Assembly (NCBI GenBank): GCA_937951345.1
Contig: CALFCF010000015.1
Coordinates: 1-64,000, forward strand
Reading direction: 5' to 3'
DNA from: an uncultured Granulosicoccaceae bacterium
GTDB taxonomy: Bacteria; Pseudomonadota; Gammaproteobacteria; Granulosicoccales; Granulosicoccaceae
Length of the DNA stretch: 64,000 nucleotides
How positions within the stretch are numbered: the stretch's first letter is position 1; each line of letters begins with the position of its first letter. Positions 46,587 through 55,165 of the stretch are shown here, piece after piece. The translations under genes were made by a program, and so were the position numbers. The notes beneath the pieces were generated by a model. The model searched no databases. It saw only the letters and a program-made list of their open reading frames with translations, and was not told the origin of the DNA.

Positions 46587-47975
46587 TCACCACGCGGCAT
46601 CGTGTGTTCGTAACTCACCCGCTGTGTGGTGCCAGTGGGTCTGACAATTTTCGAAAGCAACAGGGAACGGCAGACGCTGTAGATCTCCCCAGACTGTTTT
46701 CTCAAGGTTTAGCTCAGCATCATTAAATGCATTCAGGTTCAAATTGCCTGTGAAATGATTTAACGGATGCTCGGTTAGTAGTCGCGCAGTGCGGGCAAGA
46801 CTCAAACGTGCGCTGCACACGACGTTTTCCACCTGACGCTGATATAAACCTGTCAGTACACATCCCGCCATCAAGTATCCGGTAGCATGATCAAGTGCCT
46901 GAACCGGTAATGGCGTGGGTATTTCGGCAGCCACGACTTGCATACCGTAGTCGGCTATGCCGCAACTCATTTGCACCAGGCTGTCAAACCCGCGTCGACA
47001 GATCCATGGCCCGTGCCAACCGTAGGCGTTTAGCGCAACATCAATGAGTCCCGGGTTTATACTCTTTCGTACATTTTCACCTAACCCCAGATTCTCAAGT
47101 GCATCAGCTCTGAAGCCATGAACAAACACATCGGCCTGCTGCAGCAGCTGTTTAAACGTTGCGAGATCGCCTTTGTTAGTCAAATCCAATCCGGCACGGC
47201 GTTTACCCAGTGTCATATCCAGATTTATGACACCTTCCTGCCAATGTGGTGGATCTATACGCAAAACATCAGCACCGAAACCGGCCAGAAAACGCGTTGC
47301 CGCCGGACCAGCAAGCACACGTGTACAGTCTAGTACCCTGATGCCCTGAAGTGGCCTGGACCGACTATGCGCTAACCGTTCAGCAGTGGAATTGTTAGCG
47401 GCATCCGATGCATGCGTTGTCCAGTGAATCAACGGTTCATCAGCAACACTCAGACCCTGTTCATGCGTGGCCCAGTCGGCCATTGAGCGCATGGCGGCTG
47501 CGCATCCTCCCTCCCCGACAATCGACTTTTCCAGCTCGTCGACTGACCACTGTGCAACTGCCTTCTCTACAGCGACACGGTCTTCCTTACAGCCGAGAAT
47601 TGACAAAGCCGCCTGTCGATGATGACTATAGTTCGTGTGCAACCGGATCCAGCCGTCGGCGCACGCATAGTCGCCTGCGACCGGATCCCACAACGGTGGC
47701 GCGTCCCAACCCACCGGTCGCGCGCTATTAGCAAACCACAAACCGGCCAGCATCGGATTGATGGACAAACCACCCGGATCAACCCCACGCGCATGCGCAT
47801 ATCGTTGCAGCGAACAGGCAGCTGCATGCATGCTCGACACCGCTAGCATTGACACAGGGAATACCGATGAAAGCGTATCTGATTCGTTAACGTTCAGATA
47901 CGGGTAGATGCTGGCATCCGAGAAGTTCTCGTCGGGCAGCAATAGATTGCTCAGTATTTCGCTACGCAACGACAA
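46587..47975 (-). CDS. CaiB/BaiF (family III) CoA-transferase with rearranged domain order
   Basis: A 462-residue protein. The CoA-binding Rossmann part, RVLDCTRVLAGPAATRFLAGFGADVLRIDPP, typical of the N-terminus of family III CoA-transferases, starts only near residue 215. The preceding part contains YACADGWIRLHTNYSHHRQAALSILGC, which resembles the middle/small domain of ordinary members. QADVFVHGFRADALENLGLG and FDSLVQMSCGIAD follow as usual. The order therefore looks permuted or half-duplicated. It should move CoA between carboxylic acids, substrate unknown. It is monocistronic. Confidence 0.8.
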   Translation of the reverse strand: MSLRSEILSNLLLPDENFSDASIYPYLNVNESDTLSSVFPVSMLAVSSMHAAACSLQRYAHARGVDPGGLSINPMLAGLWFANSARPVGWDAPPLWDPVAGDYACADGWIRLHTNYSHHRQAALSILGCKEDRVAVEKAVAQWSVDELEKSIVGEGGCAAAMRSMADWATHEQGLSVADEPLIHWTTHASDAANNSTAERLAHSRSRPLQGIRVLDCTRVLAGPAATRFLAGFGADVLRIDPPHWQEGVINLDMTLGKRRAGLDLTNKGDLATFKQLLQQADVFVHGFRADALENLGLGENVRKSINPGLIDVALNAYGWHGPWICRRGFDSLVQMSCGIADYGMQVVAAEIPTPLPVQALDHATGYLMAGCVLTGLYQRQVENVVCSARLSLARTARLLTEHPLNHFTGNLNLNAFNDAELNLEKTVWGDLQRLPFPVAFENCQTHWHHTAGELRTHDAAW

Positions 47976-48237
47976 TCTCCTTTCTACTTAACTTTTGTCT
48001 TAATTGGAGCCACTAAAAAACGATTTGCAGTAAAGAGTCTTTTCAGTCTTTTAGTACCAATTGTATACGACTGAGGCGTACCGCTCGTTCGCCCGATGGA
48101 TGAAGCAGTACTCAATATTAAGCGTCGCACACATGCCCGGAATTCCCGATCGCTCTGTAGTAGACTAATTGCATAGGCCACATAGGCGATTTTCGAATGG
48201 ATCGGAATTACGGGCAACTAAAGCCAGATCGAATGCC

Positions 48238-48825
48238 ATGTCAGTAGACGAAGACACTCTCGCTGTTTACCGTAATCGTGTAGATGATTACAAAAAACTG
48301 GTTCAAGGTGTTAAAAATCCGGATCTCGACTATTTTTTGAAATGCCTGCCAAACGGCGCTCGCGTGCTGGACGCAGGCGCAGGACCAGGGTTGGACGCAT
48401 CCATTCTAAAAGAGTATGGCTTTGATGTAATAGCGCTTGAACCGGTTGCCGAGTTCGCTGACTTGATCGAACAGCGTGGTATAAAAACCATCAGAGATAG
48501 CTTTGATTCGATAACTCATAAAACCGAGTTTGACGGCATTTGGGCGCACTTCTCGCTTTTGCACATTTCGCGTGACCATCTACCGAAGATCCTGAGTAAC
48601 TTTCGCACAGCAATGAAACCGGGCGGTACGTTTGTCATTGGTATGAAACTGGGGAAAGGCTCGAAACGCGATAAGCTTGGACGTCTTTATACCTACTATT
48701 CAACCGATGAGCTAATCAAGCTTTTAACGACTGCCGGATTCAGCGTTTTTCGGAAACGGCAGTATCGAATAGTCGGCCTCGCAGGAGATAAGGAATCCTG
48801 CATTGCAATTATGGCTAATTCCTGA
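48238..48825 (+). CDS. Class I SAM-dependent methyltransferase
   Basis: A 195-residue Rossmann methyltransferase. Motif I is ARVLDAGAGPGLDASILKEYG (about 42-62) and motif II ends in VIALEPV. FDGIWAHFSLLHISRDHLPKIL and MKPGGTFVIGMK are motifs IV and V. The N-terminus YRNRVDDYKKLVQ is typical of small YcgJ/UbiE-like methyltransferases. The substrate is unknown. I choose the ATG at 48238, because upstream in-frame codons are not conserved in type. Confidence 0.87.
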   Translation: MSVDEDTLAVYRNRVDDYKKLVQGVKNPDLDYFLKCLPNGARVLDAGAGPGLDASILKEYGFDVIALEPVAEFADLIEQRGIKTIRDSFDSITHKTEFDGIWAHFSLLHISRDHLPKILSNFRTAMKPGGTFVIGMKLGKGSKRDKLGRLYTYYSTDELIKLLTTAGFSVFRKRQYRIVGLAGDKESCIAIMANS

Positions 48826-48884
48826 TCGACGCCCATCGCGCCTGTAAAAGAAATACCGCCTTTTTATTTTTAAAAAGTCCGCTA

Positions 48885-50030
48885 ATGCGACGTATAGCAA
48901 TTGCCGCTTTTTTCCTGGCTGTGGTTTGGCTGGTTTGTTTGTTGCCAGTGGCTGCAACTTTACACTGGCTTTTTGACTTGAATTGGCCATATTTGTTACT
49001 TCCAGCCAGCTTCTTTCTGACTGTCGTATATGCCTTTGGTTCTTTGCAGGTATTACGTAACGGTCCTGACTGGCTTGCGTTTTTGTCAATGCAATTTCTT
49101 GGCATTTGTTCGGTTGGCTGGCTTACGATTATTGCCGGCCTTCTGGTCGAGATTGCGATCCCTGGTTTAAATCCGCTACCCATGGTGACTGTAGCCTGGT
49201 TAACGCTCATTGCAGTCGGTCTTTACAACGCACTGCGTCTTACTGTTAGCTCACATACAGTTTCTGACTATCGAATTAAAAACCCAATACGCGTTGTTCA
49301 CATCACTGACGTTCATATCGGTTCGCGCCGTGCAGGCTTTCTGGAGCGAGTAGTCAATACAATCTTGCATCTGGAACCAGACATCGTTGTGATTACGGGG
49401 GATTTAATTGACCTTTCCCGTGTGGAAGCAATAAATTTGCAAGCGTTAGCCAAGCTACCTTGTCAGGTTCTGATGTGTACCGGCAACCACGAACGCTATA
49501 TTGATATGAAGAAGGCATTGGCAGCCACTGAATCACAAGGTGTTACGGTGCTGCGTGACGAAAGCGTAGAGTTTGCCGATATCAGGTTTATCGGCATCGA
49601 TGACAGAGAAGATACCGGCGCTCTGGATTCTGTTCTGCAATCAGTACTTGCAAAACAAGCTCGTCGCATAAACACGAAAGAACAGACAAATACACCGGTT
49701 GCTAATGCGCTGGATAATAAAGATTTAAAAGAACCTTACACGATTGTTCTCTACCATAAACCCGATGGCTGGCAGTACATTAAGCAAAAACAGTTGCCAC
49801 TCATGCTGGCTGGACATACTCACAATGGACAGGTCTGGCCTTTTCAACTATTGGTCAAGCGACGCTATCCCGAGATTTTTGGCTGGTATGTCGACGATAA
49901 AAGCGCAATTTATGTATCCAGTGGCACCGGCACCTGGGGGCCGGTTATGCGCCTTGGCTCGCGCAATGAAATTAACGTTTTTGACCTGAAACCCGGTAGC
50001 GCAGAAAACGAGATTTCTGCATCAGCCTAG
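48885..50030 (+). CDS. Membrane-anchored metallophosphoesterase (YkuE-like)
   Basis: A 381-residue protein with an N-terminal membrane region of three to four hydrophobic segments (residues about 5-125). A calcineurin-like phosphoesterase domain follows: HITDVHIGSR, VITGDLIDL, CTGNHER, YHKPDG and LAGHTHNGQVWPF. It resembles YkuE/YaeI-type phosphodiesterases, acting on the outer face of the membrane or on lipid substrates; this is inferred. Its stop codon (TAG at 50028-50030) lies in the CTAG target of the MITE that follows. It is 60 bp after the methyltransferase. Confidence 0.87.
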   Translation: MRRIAIAAFFLAVVWLVCLLPVAATLHWLFDLNWPYLLLPASFFLTVVYAFGSLQVLRNGPDWLAFLSMQFLGICSVGWLTIIAGLLVEIAIPGLNPLPMVTVAWLTLIAVGLYNALRLTVSSHTVSDYRIKNPIRVVHITDVHIGSRRAGFLERVVNTILHLEPDIVVITGDLIDLSRVEAINLQALAKLPCQVLMCTGNHERYIDMKKALAATESQGVTVLRDESVEFADIRFIGIDDREDTGALDSVLQSVLAKQARRINTKEQTNTPVANALDNKDLKEPYTIVLYHKPDGWQYIKQKQLPLMLAGHTHNGQVWPFQLLVKRRYPEIFGWYVDDKSAIYVSSGTGTWGPVMRLGSRNEINVFDLKPGSAENEISASA

Positions 50031-50170
50031 GGGACCTCTGATTTATTAGGCGAGGCAGGCAGGGCAAGGCGAAATTTGGCGAAAAAGCGGAGTGTATATG
50101 CGAATACATGAGCATTTTGAGCCGAATTTCAACGCAGCACTGGCAACGCAGGCAATAAATCAGAGGTTCC
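50031..50170. mobile_element. IS5-type MITE, about 140 bp
   Basis: A non-coding element with terminal inverted repeats GGGACCTCTGATTTATT / GGAACCTCTGATTTATT (one mismatch), flanked on both sides by CTAG (50027-50030 and 50171-50174). CTAG fits the 4-bp YTAR duplication of IS5-subgroup transposases. Internal arms also pair imperfectly, so a long hairpin can form. No transposase is coded in it. It sits exactly between the stops of two convergent genes. A solo end of the same family is at 20223. Confidence 0.88.
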
Positions 50171-52079
50171 CTAGGTGTTTAATTTCAAGATCAGAGATTT
50201 GCTCAACAGGTAATAACCCGAATACACGAAGGTAAAACTCCAGCTCAGCTTCCAACGCCCGCTTGATATTTTCAGCTTTACGAAAACCATGCTGCTCACC
50301 ATCAAATTCCAGATAGGCAACCGGTATTTTACGACTATCAAGTGCTTCAACAATCATTCGTGACTGATTCGGTGGAACGATTTTGTCCTCCGATCCCTGC
50401 AATACAAGCATTGGAGCTGTAAAACCATCCAGATGATGGATAGGTGAGCGTTCCCGGTAAGTATCAATTTTTTCCGGATAGGGTCCGACCAGATTGTCCA
50501 GATAACGGCTCTCGAACTTATGAGTGTCAGCTGCCAGAGCCTCAAGATCAGCAACGCCATACATACTGCAACCTGCAGCAAACACGTCATGAAACGCTAA
50601 CGCGCATAAAACAGTGTAACCACCTGCGCTACCACCGCGGATCAACAACCGGTCACGATCAACATCGCCACGTTCGGCAAGAAACAATGCTGCATTGACA
50701 CAATCCGCAACATCACTGACCCCCCAGTTCCCGTACAGCTTGTTGCGATATTCACGTCCAAATCCGGAGCTACCGCGATAGTTGACATCAACCACCGCAA
50801 AACCGCGGCTTGTCCAAAATTGTCGGGAAAGATTCAGATGTGAACGGGCAGCTGATGTCGGCCCACCATGCGCAAGAACAATCAGCGGTGGTTTTTCATC
50901 ATCCACAGGCCGGTATTCAGGATTTGACGGCTTAAAAAACAATGCGTAAGCGTGATCTCCGTCATCAGTCGGGTATCTTATAATTTCCGGCGCCTGAAGC
51001 AATTCGGCGTCGACTTCCAACGAGCGCGGTGCCAGTATCTCCTGCCCGTTGTAGACAACAGCGCTCTCGCGCGACCAGCCACAGCCGACGTAGGCCGTGC
51101 TGCCTTCACGGTGACGCAACGAATGAAAGGCAGAGTACTGATTACTTATTGAATCCTGCATACCATCAACAAACTCAACCCCCTCGGAGAATCGCGCAGA
51201 CAGGATAGAACCGTCACTTGCAAAAGCATAACGGGCCAATCCAAATACCCAGGGTGGATAGCCGATTTCCCCGTCAACCTGCAATACAGGATCTTCCGAG
51301 AACTCGCTGTAAACATGCCAGTAGTCATTTTTATCAGACAGGTAGTGCAAGGTACCGTCGGGTGCATACAGTGGTTGTACAACCGCTTCATCGTTACCAC
51401 CGGCTATCGTGATTAAATCATTCAACTGACAGCTGTCGTGACTACTTGAGAATGTTGCCTGACACAGCTCCGTCGTATCCCACGGCATATTCGGGTGATG
51501 CCACTGAATCCATGCCAGTTTGTTACCATCAGAGGATAAACAGGGCGAGGCATAAAAGTCCGTACCGCTAACAAGCGTGATGAGTTGGCAGGAGCCATCA
51601 GTAGCAATAGCAGCCAGAAAATTTTCCGGCTCCGTACTTTCAGCCGTATGCCGCTCACAAACAGCAACTAACCATAAACCGTCGTTCGAGACACGAAAAT
51701 CCGCAAAGCGTAGTCCCCGCGCCGTGTCAGGTTCTGGCGACAACAAAACAGGCTGGCTGTCCGGTATTGTCGTATCGAGTTTTCGAATACGTTGATCACT
51801 GTAGTCAACGTAATAAGCGATGCCATTTTGTACCCACCAGCTTCCGCCACCGTACTCATGTACAGCTGTTCTGACATTTGTATCCGGTGGTGTCACTTCC
51901 GCGACTGTGCCATCGGACCACTTCATTAATGCGCTGCGCCCACCTTCTGACGGCCGCGATTCGACCCACCAGCAGGCGTTCTGCTCTGGAATAACTTCAG
52001 AAACTCCGCGCGCACCCTGTAATAACAAAGAGGTCGTAACGGCGGAATCCCAGGTACCACAATGTTCTGGTTTGCTCAT
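50160..52079 (-). CDS. Prolyl oligopeptidase family (S9) peptidase
   Basis: About 639 residues: a beta-propeller-like N-terminal part and a C-terminal alpha/beta hydrolase catalytic domain. VLAHGGPTSAARSHLN, GFAVVDVNYRGSSGFGREYRNKLYGNWG and the nucleophile motif GGSAGGYTVLCAL are typical of S9C acylaminoacyl-peptidases. The Asp is in QGSEDKIVPP and the His in EQHGFR. I prefer the ATG at 52079, because the upstream extension lacks family features. Its last three codons and stop (50171-50160) are inside the MITE end, so the C-terminal tail was set by the insertion. Confidence 0.88.
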   Translation of the reverse strand: MSKPEHCGTWDSAVTTSLLLQGARGVSEVIPEQNACWWVESRPSEGGRSALMKWSDGTVAEVTPPDTNVRTAVHEYGGGSWWVQNGIAYYVDYSDQRIRKLDTTIPDSQPVLLSPEPDTARGLRFADFRVSNDGLWLVAVCERHTAESTEPENFLAAIATDGSCQLITLVSGTDFYASPCLSSDGNKLAWIQWHHPNMPWDTTELCQATFSSSHDSCQLNDLITIAGGNDEAVVQPLYAPDGTLHYLSDKNDYWHVYSEFSEDPVLQVDGEIGYPPWVFGLARYAFASDGSILSARFSEGVEFVDGMQDSISNQYSAFHSLRHREGSTAYVGCGWSRESAVVYNGQEILAPRSLEVDAELLQAPEIIRYPTDDGDHAYALFFKPSNPEYRPVDDEKPPLIVLAHGGPTSAARSHLNLSRQFWTSRGFAVVDVNYRGSSGFGREYRNKLYGNWGVSDVADCVNAALFLAERGDVDRDRLLIRGGSAGGYTVLCALAFHDVFAAGCSMYGVADLEALAADTHKFESRYLDNLVGPYPEKIDTYRERSPIHHLDGFTAPMLVLQGSEDKIVPPNQSRMIVEALDSRKIPVAYLEFDGEQHGFRKAENIKRALEAELEFYLRVFGLLPVEQISDLEIKHLGNL

Positions 52080-52168
52080 AACACGGAATCTCAACGATGC
52101 GGCGAACACCATACGACCGCGCGAATCACACTGCAAGAGCGCAAGCAATATTGTCAAAACTTGCTTTA

Positions 52169-52194
52169 TTTCTATATTTCGCTAAATATAGAAA
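52169..52194. promoter_or_regulatory. Inverted repeat at the arsR-type start (putative operator)
   Basis: Perfect 11-bp arms, TTTCTATATTT (52169-52179) and AAATATAGAAA (52184-52194), separated by 4 bp and ending 1 bp before the ATG at 52196. Its position and AT-rich symmetry suggest autoregulation by the ArsR-family protein. It may also control the divergent S9 peptidase gene, which starts 90 bp away. Confidence 0.75.
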
Positions 52195-52195
52195 T

Positions 52196-52534
52196 ATGCA
52201 GAAAACGCGATCAACTAAACCCGCTGCGCCAGCAATTGCAACTACTGAAGCGGCGAATGCATTTGCTGCATTGGGATCAGAACAACGGCTGGAGCTGGTT
52301 AAGATTTTGTCGCGTGCTGGACCACAAGGAATGGCCACCGGAGAACTTGGTGGGCTGGCGGGAGTGTACGGATCAACGCTTTCGCATCACCTGAAAGTAT
52401 TGACAGATGCTGGACTGGTTGGACAAATGCGCCAGGGCAGATTTATCGTCTGTACTGCGCTGGCATACTCACTGGTACACGGACTTGCGCAGTATTTAAC
52501 TGAGAATTGCTGCGTTAGTACGCCGAGCAGTTAA
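52196..52534 (+). CDS. ArsR-family transcriptional repressor
   Basis: A 112-residue winged-helix regulator. FAALGSEQRLELVKIL and GELGGLAGVYGSTLSHHLKVLTDAGLV are the DNA-binding core, and GRFIVCTALAY forms the wing region. The C-terminal LTENCC resembles the arsenite-binding Cys pair of Acidithiobacillus-type ArsR, but I see no third Cys a few residues later. No ars resistance genes adjoin. The ATG is 1 bp after a perfect inverted repeat, so the mRNA leader must be very short or the operator must overlap it. Confidence 0.86.
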   Translation: MQKTRSTKPAAPAIATTEAANAFAALGSEQRLELVKILSRAGPQGMATGELGGLAGVYGSTLSHHLKVLTDAGLVGQMRQGRFIVCTALAYSLVHGLAQYLTENCCVSTPSS

Positions 52535-52561
52535 AAAGGTTATGGGTAACCGGGTGATTGA

Positions 52562-53233
52562 TCACGGGCTATCAGCAACCGGTTCGTAGCGAACCGTTGT
52601 TGTGCAACCCGCATTTGCAAACTGCGCAATACCGAAGGTGAATTTGCCGCGTCGCGGTTCACGCGATAAATCTCCTTGTAAAATCAAAGTGACACGCCCA
52701 TCCGCAAGTGAATCAGACGACGTCGGTGAAGACATTCGTAAACCTGTTGGGATCTCAAGTCGAAACCGGCCGCTAACACTCAGGTACGACCAATGGACTG
52801 CATCGTTAATTTTGGCCTCGACACGACCGTCGGTAACGCTGATCGGGATTGCCTGTCCGAACGATTGGCAATTGATCCGCCAGTTCTGTACAAGCTGCGG
52901 TGACGGTGTATCAAGCATTTGCGCCAGCCATACACCATCGAAGCGACCGCTCGTATCACGAAATTCAGCCGGCACCTGGCGGCGAACTTCATTGCCACAA
53001 CCGGTAACAGCCAACAACAGGAGCGCAACAATTGCCGGACGCAGATACCGGTTTTCAGTTCTACTCGAGAAAATCGAAGTACACCAATTTCGAATGTGTA
53101 TTGGATCGCAACCACGGACGTAAATGCAGGCGTGGCTGCAAGCGCATCTACCAGCGTATTTGCTAACGTATTTGCTAACGCATCTGCTGAAGAAACTGAG
53201 TCTCATCCCTGAATTTACGCAAAGAATATGCAA
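52562..53233 (-). CDS. Putative lipoprotein, unknown function (start uncertain)
   Basis: The C-terminal about 160 residues form a plausible exported lipoprotein. A hydrophobic stretch PAIVALLLLAVTGC ends in a lipobox Cys (about residue 84 of the longest frame). It is followed by a beta-rich domain with FDGVWLAQMLDT, INCQSFGQAIPISVTDGRVEAKI and GRVTLILQGDL. No ATG, GTG or TTG lies close upstream of the signal segment. The nearest ATG starts (53233, 53206) give an odd 60-80-residue Cys-rich leader that includes a 12-bp tandem repeat. Either a rare start codon is used or the 5' end has been rearranged. Confidence 0.6.
   Translation of the reverse strand: MHILCVNSGMRLSFFSRCVSKYVSKYAGRCACSHACIYVRGCDPIHIRNWCTSIFSSRTENRYLRPAIVALLLLAVTGCGNEVRRQVPAEFRDTSGRFDGVWLAQMLDTPSPQLVQNWRINCQSFGQAIPISVTDGRVEAKINDAVHWSYLSVSGRFRLEIPTGLRMSSPTSSDSLADGRVTLILQGDLSREPRRGKFTFGIAQFANAGCTTTVRYEPVADSP
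53155..53190. repeat. 12-bp tandem repeat, three copies
   Basis: CGTATTTGCTAA at 53155-53166 and 53167-53178 plus a diverged third copy at 53179-53190, within the questionable 5' part of the lipoprotein frame. Confidence 0.85.
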
Positions 53234-53581
53234 AGAAAACTACCGGATAATATTCAGACAATCGTACTCACCGTTTACAGCTGATAAGACATCAAATGCG
53301 GCAAGCAATTCAAGCAGGAAAGAATACCCTAGTCCGCCTACGTTTTCTTTGACGATTTGGTCAGGCTTGAGCGCCTGCAGGTGACCTGGGGCACAAAACT
53401 GCGCACTAATGCACGGTGCCCACATCGTTTAAGCAGGTATTACGGTAGATTTTTCCCAAGTTAAACAACTAGATCCACTGACACAAGACAGTCTACTGCC
53501 AACAGGTTGTCACATAATGCAAGCCTTTTAAAAACGCGTCTTAACACCACGATTTCAGTGCCGGGCGTATACTGAGTACCC
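53234..53581. other. 348-bp intergenic region
   Basis: No gene seen. A short hairpin (CAGGC/GCCTG at about 53363-53379) and an AT-rich stretch precede the peroxiredoxin gene. TATACT lies about 10 bp before the peroxiredoxin ATG, which would imply a nearly leaderless transcript if it is a -10 box. Confidence 0.5.
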
Positions 53582-54169
53582 ATGAATCAAACGTCTCTTC
53601 ACAACGTCAACTGGTCAGACCTCCCTACCCCGCCGGACGATGGACTCTGCGATCACTTAACCGGTACGTGCATGCCTGACGTATCGTTACCTTCCACATC
53701 AGGTGAGACTGTCAACCTGGGCTCGTTGCAAGGCATCTCAGTGTTGTTTTTTTATCCCATGACAGCACAACCGGGTACCGCGTTACCAGCTGACTGGGAC
53801 AGCATTCCGGGTGCTCGCGGTTGTACGCCCGAAGCGTGTGAATTCAGCACCCTGTCATCTGACTTGCGGACGACTGGCATCAGACAACTGTTCGGCATAT
53901 CGACACAATCGACACAGTATCAGCAAGAAGCTGTTAATCGACTACAGCTCGATTACGCCCTGCTTTCGGACGAATCACTTGTACTATGCAATGCATTAAA
54001 GCTACCGACCTTCGAAGTTGAATCCGAACAGGCTGAGGGAAATCGCCTGATTAAGCGACTAACCTTGTTAATTGCAAACAATCAAATCACCAAAGTCTTT
54101 TATCCAATTTTCCCGCCCGATAAACATCCACAACAGGTACTCAGCTATTTAACGGATAATCCACCTTAG
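53582..54169 (+). CDS. Peroxiredoxin (BCP/PrxQ-like)
   Basis: A 195-residue thiol peroxidase of the AhpC/TSA superfamily. The peroxidatic Cys is in RGCTPEACEFSTL (about residue 80), and the second Cys 5 residues later is in the PrxQ resolving position. LPSTSGETVNLGSLQG and VLFFYPMT are the strands leading to it. It reduces hydroperoxides using a thioredoxin-type donor. It is followed 13 bp later by the SRPBCC/GyrI gene. The thioredoxin-like gene at 19.7 kb is exported, so it is not an obvious partner. Confidence 0.88.
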   Translation: MNQTSLHNVNWSDLPTPPDDGLCDHLTGTCMPDVSLPSTSGETVNLGSLQGISVLFFYPMTAQPGTALPADWDSIPGARGCTPEACEFSTLSSDLRTTGIRQLFGISTQSTQYQQEAVNRLQLDYALLSDESLVLCNALKLPTFEVESEQAEGNRLIKRLTLLIANNQITKVFYPIFPPDKHPQQVLSYLTDNPP

Positions 54170-54182
54170 TTTCAGTCGAGGA

Positions 54183-55151
54183 ATGATTGTGCCTACATTC
54201 TCTGTCATCAAATCTATCGAAATTGAAGCACCACTGGAATCAGTCAAAAATGTTTTGACCGATTTTCGGCAGTGGCCTGTGTGGTCTCCCTGGCTTTGCA
54301 CGGAGCCTGACAGTTCAGTTGATTATGTGGGTGAACCCAACACGATGGGTCATGGATACAATTGGCAAGGGGAACTTGTTGGCAGTGGCGAAATGCGCCT
54401 TGCAGAGTCCAGCGATCATCAGTTGACAATGGATCTGGTATTTCTGAAACCCTGGAAGTCCACTGCTGATATCAGATTTGATTTACAGGAAGTTGATATC
54501 AACCGGACTCATGTTTCCTGGCAAATGGACAGTAAACTACCCTTCTTCATGTTTTTTATGAAGAAAACCTTTGTCGCAATGATAGGTGCCGACTACCGTC
54601 GAGGCCTGCTTATGCTTAAAGACTATATTGAGACCGGTAGCGTCCCTTCAACCTGTGAAGTCAAAGGGATTACAGACAGAGAATCTATCGATTATGCCGG
54701 TGTCACCGGTCATGCACCAATCGCGGAAATCGGCCAGGCGTTTGAAAAACACGTGCCCGTGATTAAGGCATTCGCTGAAACGAATGATCAAACGCAAAAC
54801 ATGACAGATTCCTGGATGGCTGTATACAACCGTATGGATATCAAAAACCAAAAATGCAATTACACATTTGGTGTCGCTACAGTAGCAACCCCGTTAGCGG
54901 AAGCTGATCCGTCCATAGCAGCACATGACACGATTACCATAGGTAGCATTAAGCCGGGTCAATCACTCAAGGTTATGCATACCGGTAGTTACCGCCATTT
55001 AGGAAACGCATGGGCAACGGCGATGGCCCACATTCGTACGAAGAAAAATAAGATGGATAAAAACACGCCACCCTTCGAGCGATATTTAAATCACCCGGAT
55101 ACGACTCCCGAAGCAGAATTACTCACCGAAATACAGATACCTTTAAAGTAA
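54183..55151 (+). CDS. SRPBCC domain plus GyrI-like (effector-binding) domain protein
   Basis: A 322-residue two-domain protein. Residues 1-150 form an SRPBCC (START/Bet v1-like) lipid or hydrophobic-ligand fold: VIKSIEIEAPLESVKNVLTDFRQWPVWSPW, then VSWQMDSKLPF. Residues about 185-322 are a GyrI-like small-molecule binding domain (PGQSLKVMHTGSYRHLGNAWATAMAHI and FERYLNHPDTTPEAELLTEIQIPL). The pair is common in stand-alone form in marine bacteria; the function is unknown. GAGGA precedes the start. It is probably co-transcribed with the peroxiredoxin gene. Confidence 0.85.
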   Translation: MIVPTFSVIKSIEIEAPLESVKNVLTDFRQWPVWSPWLCTEPDSSVDYVGEPNTMGHGYNWQGELVGSGEMRLAESSDHQLTMDLVFLKPWKSTADIRFDLQEVDINRTHVSWQMDSKLPFFMFFMKKTFVAMIGADYRRGLLMLKDYIETGSVPSTCEVKGITDRESIDYAGVTGHAPIAEIGQAFEKHVPVIKAFAETNDQTQNMTDSWMAVYNRMDIKNQKCNYTFGVATVATPLAEADPSIAAHDTITIGSIKPGQSLKVMHTGSYRHLGNAWATAMAHIRTKKNKMDKNTPPFERYLNHPDTTPEAELLTEIQIPLK

Positions 55152-55165
55152 TCCCAGTATAGAAA

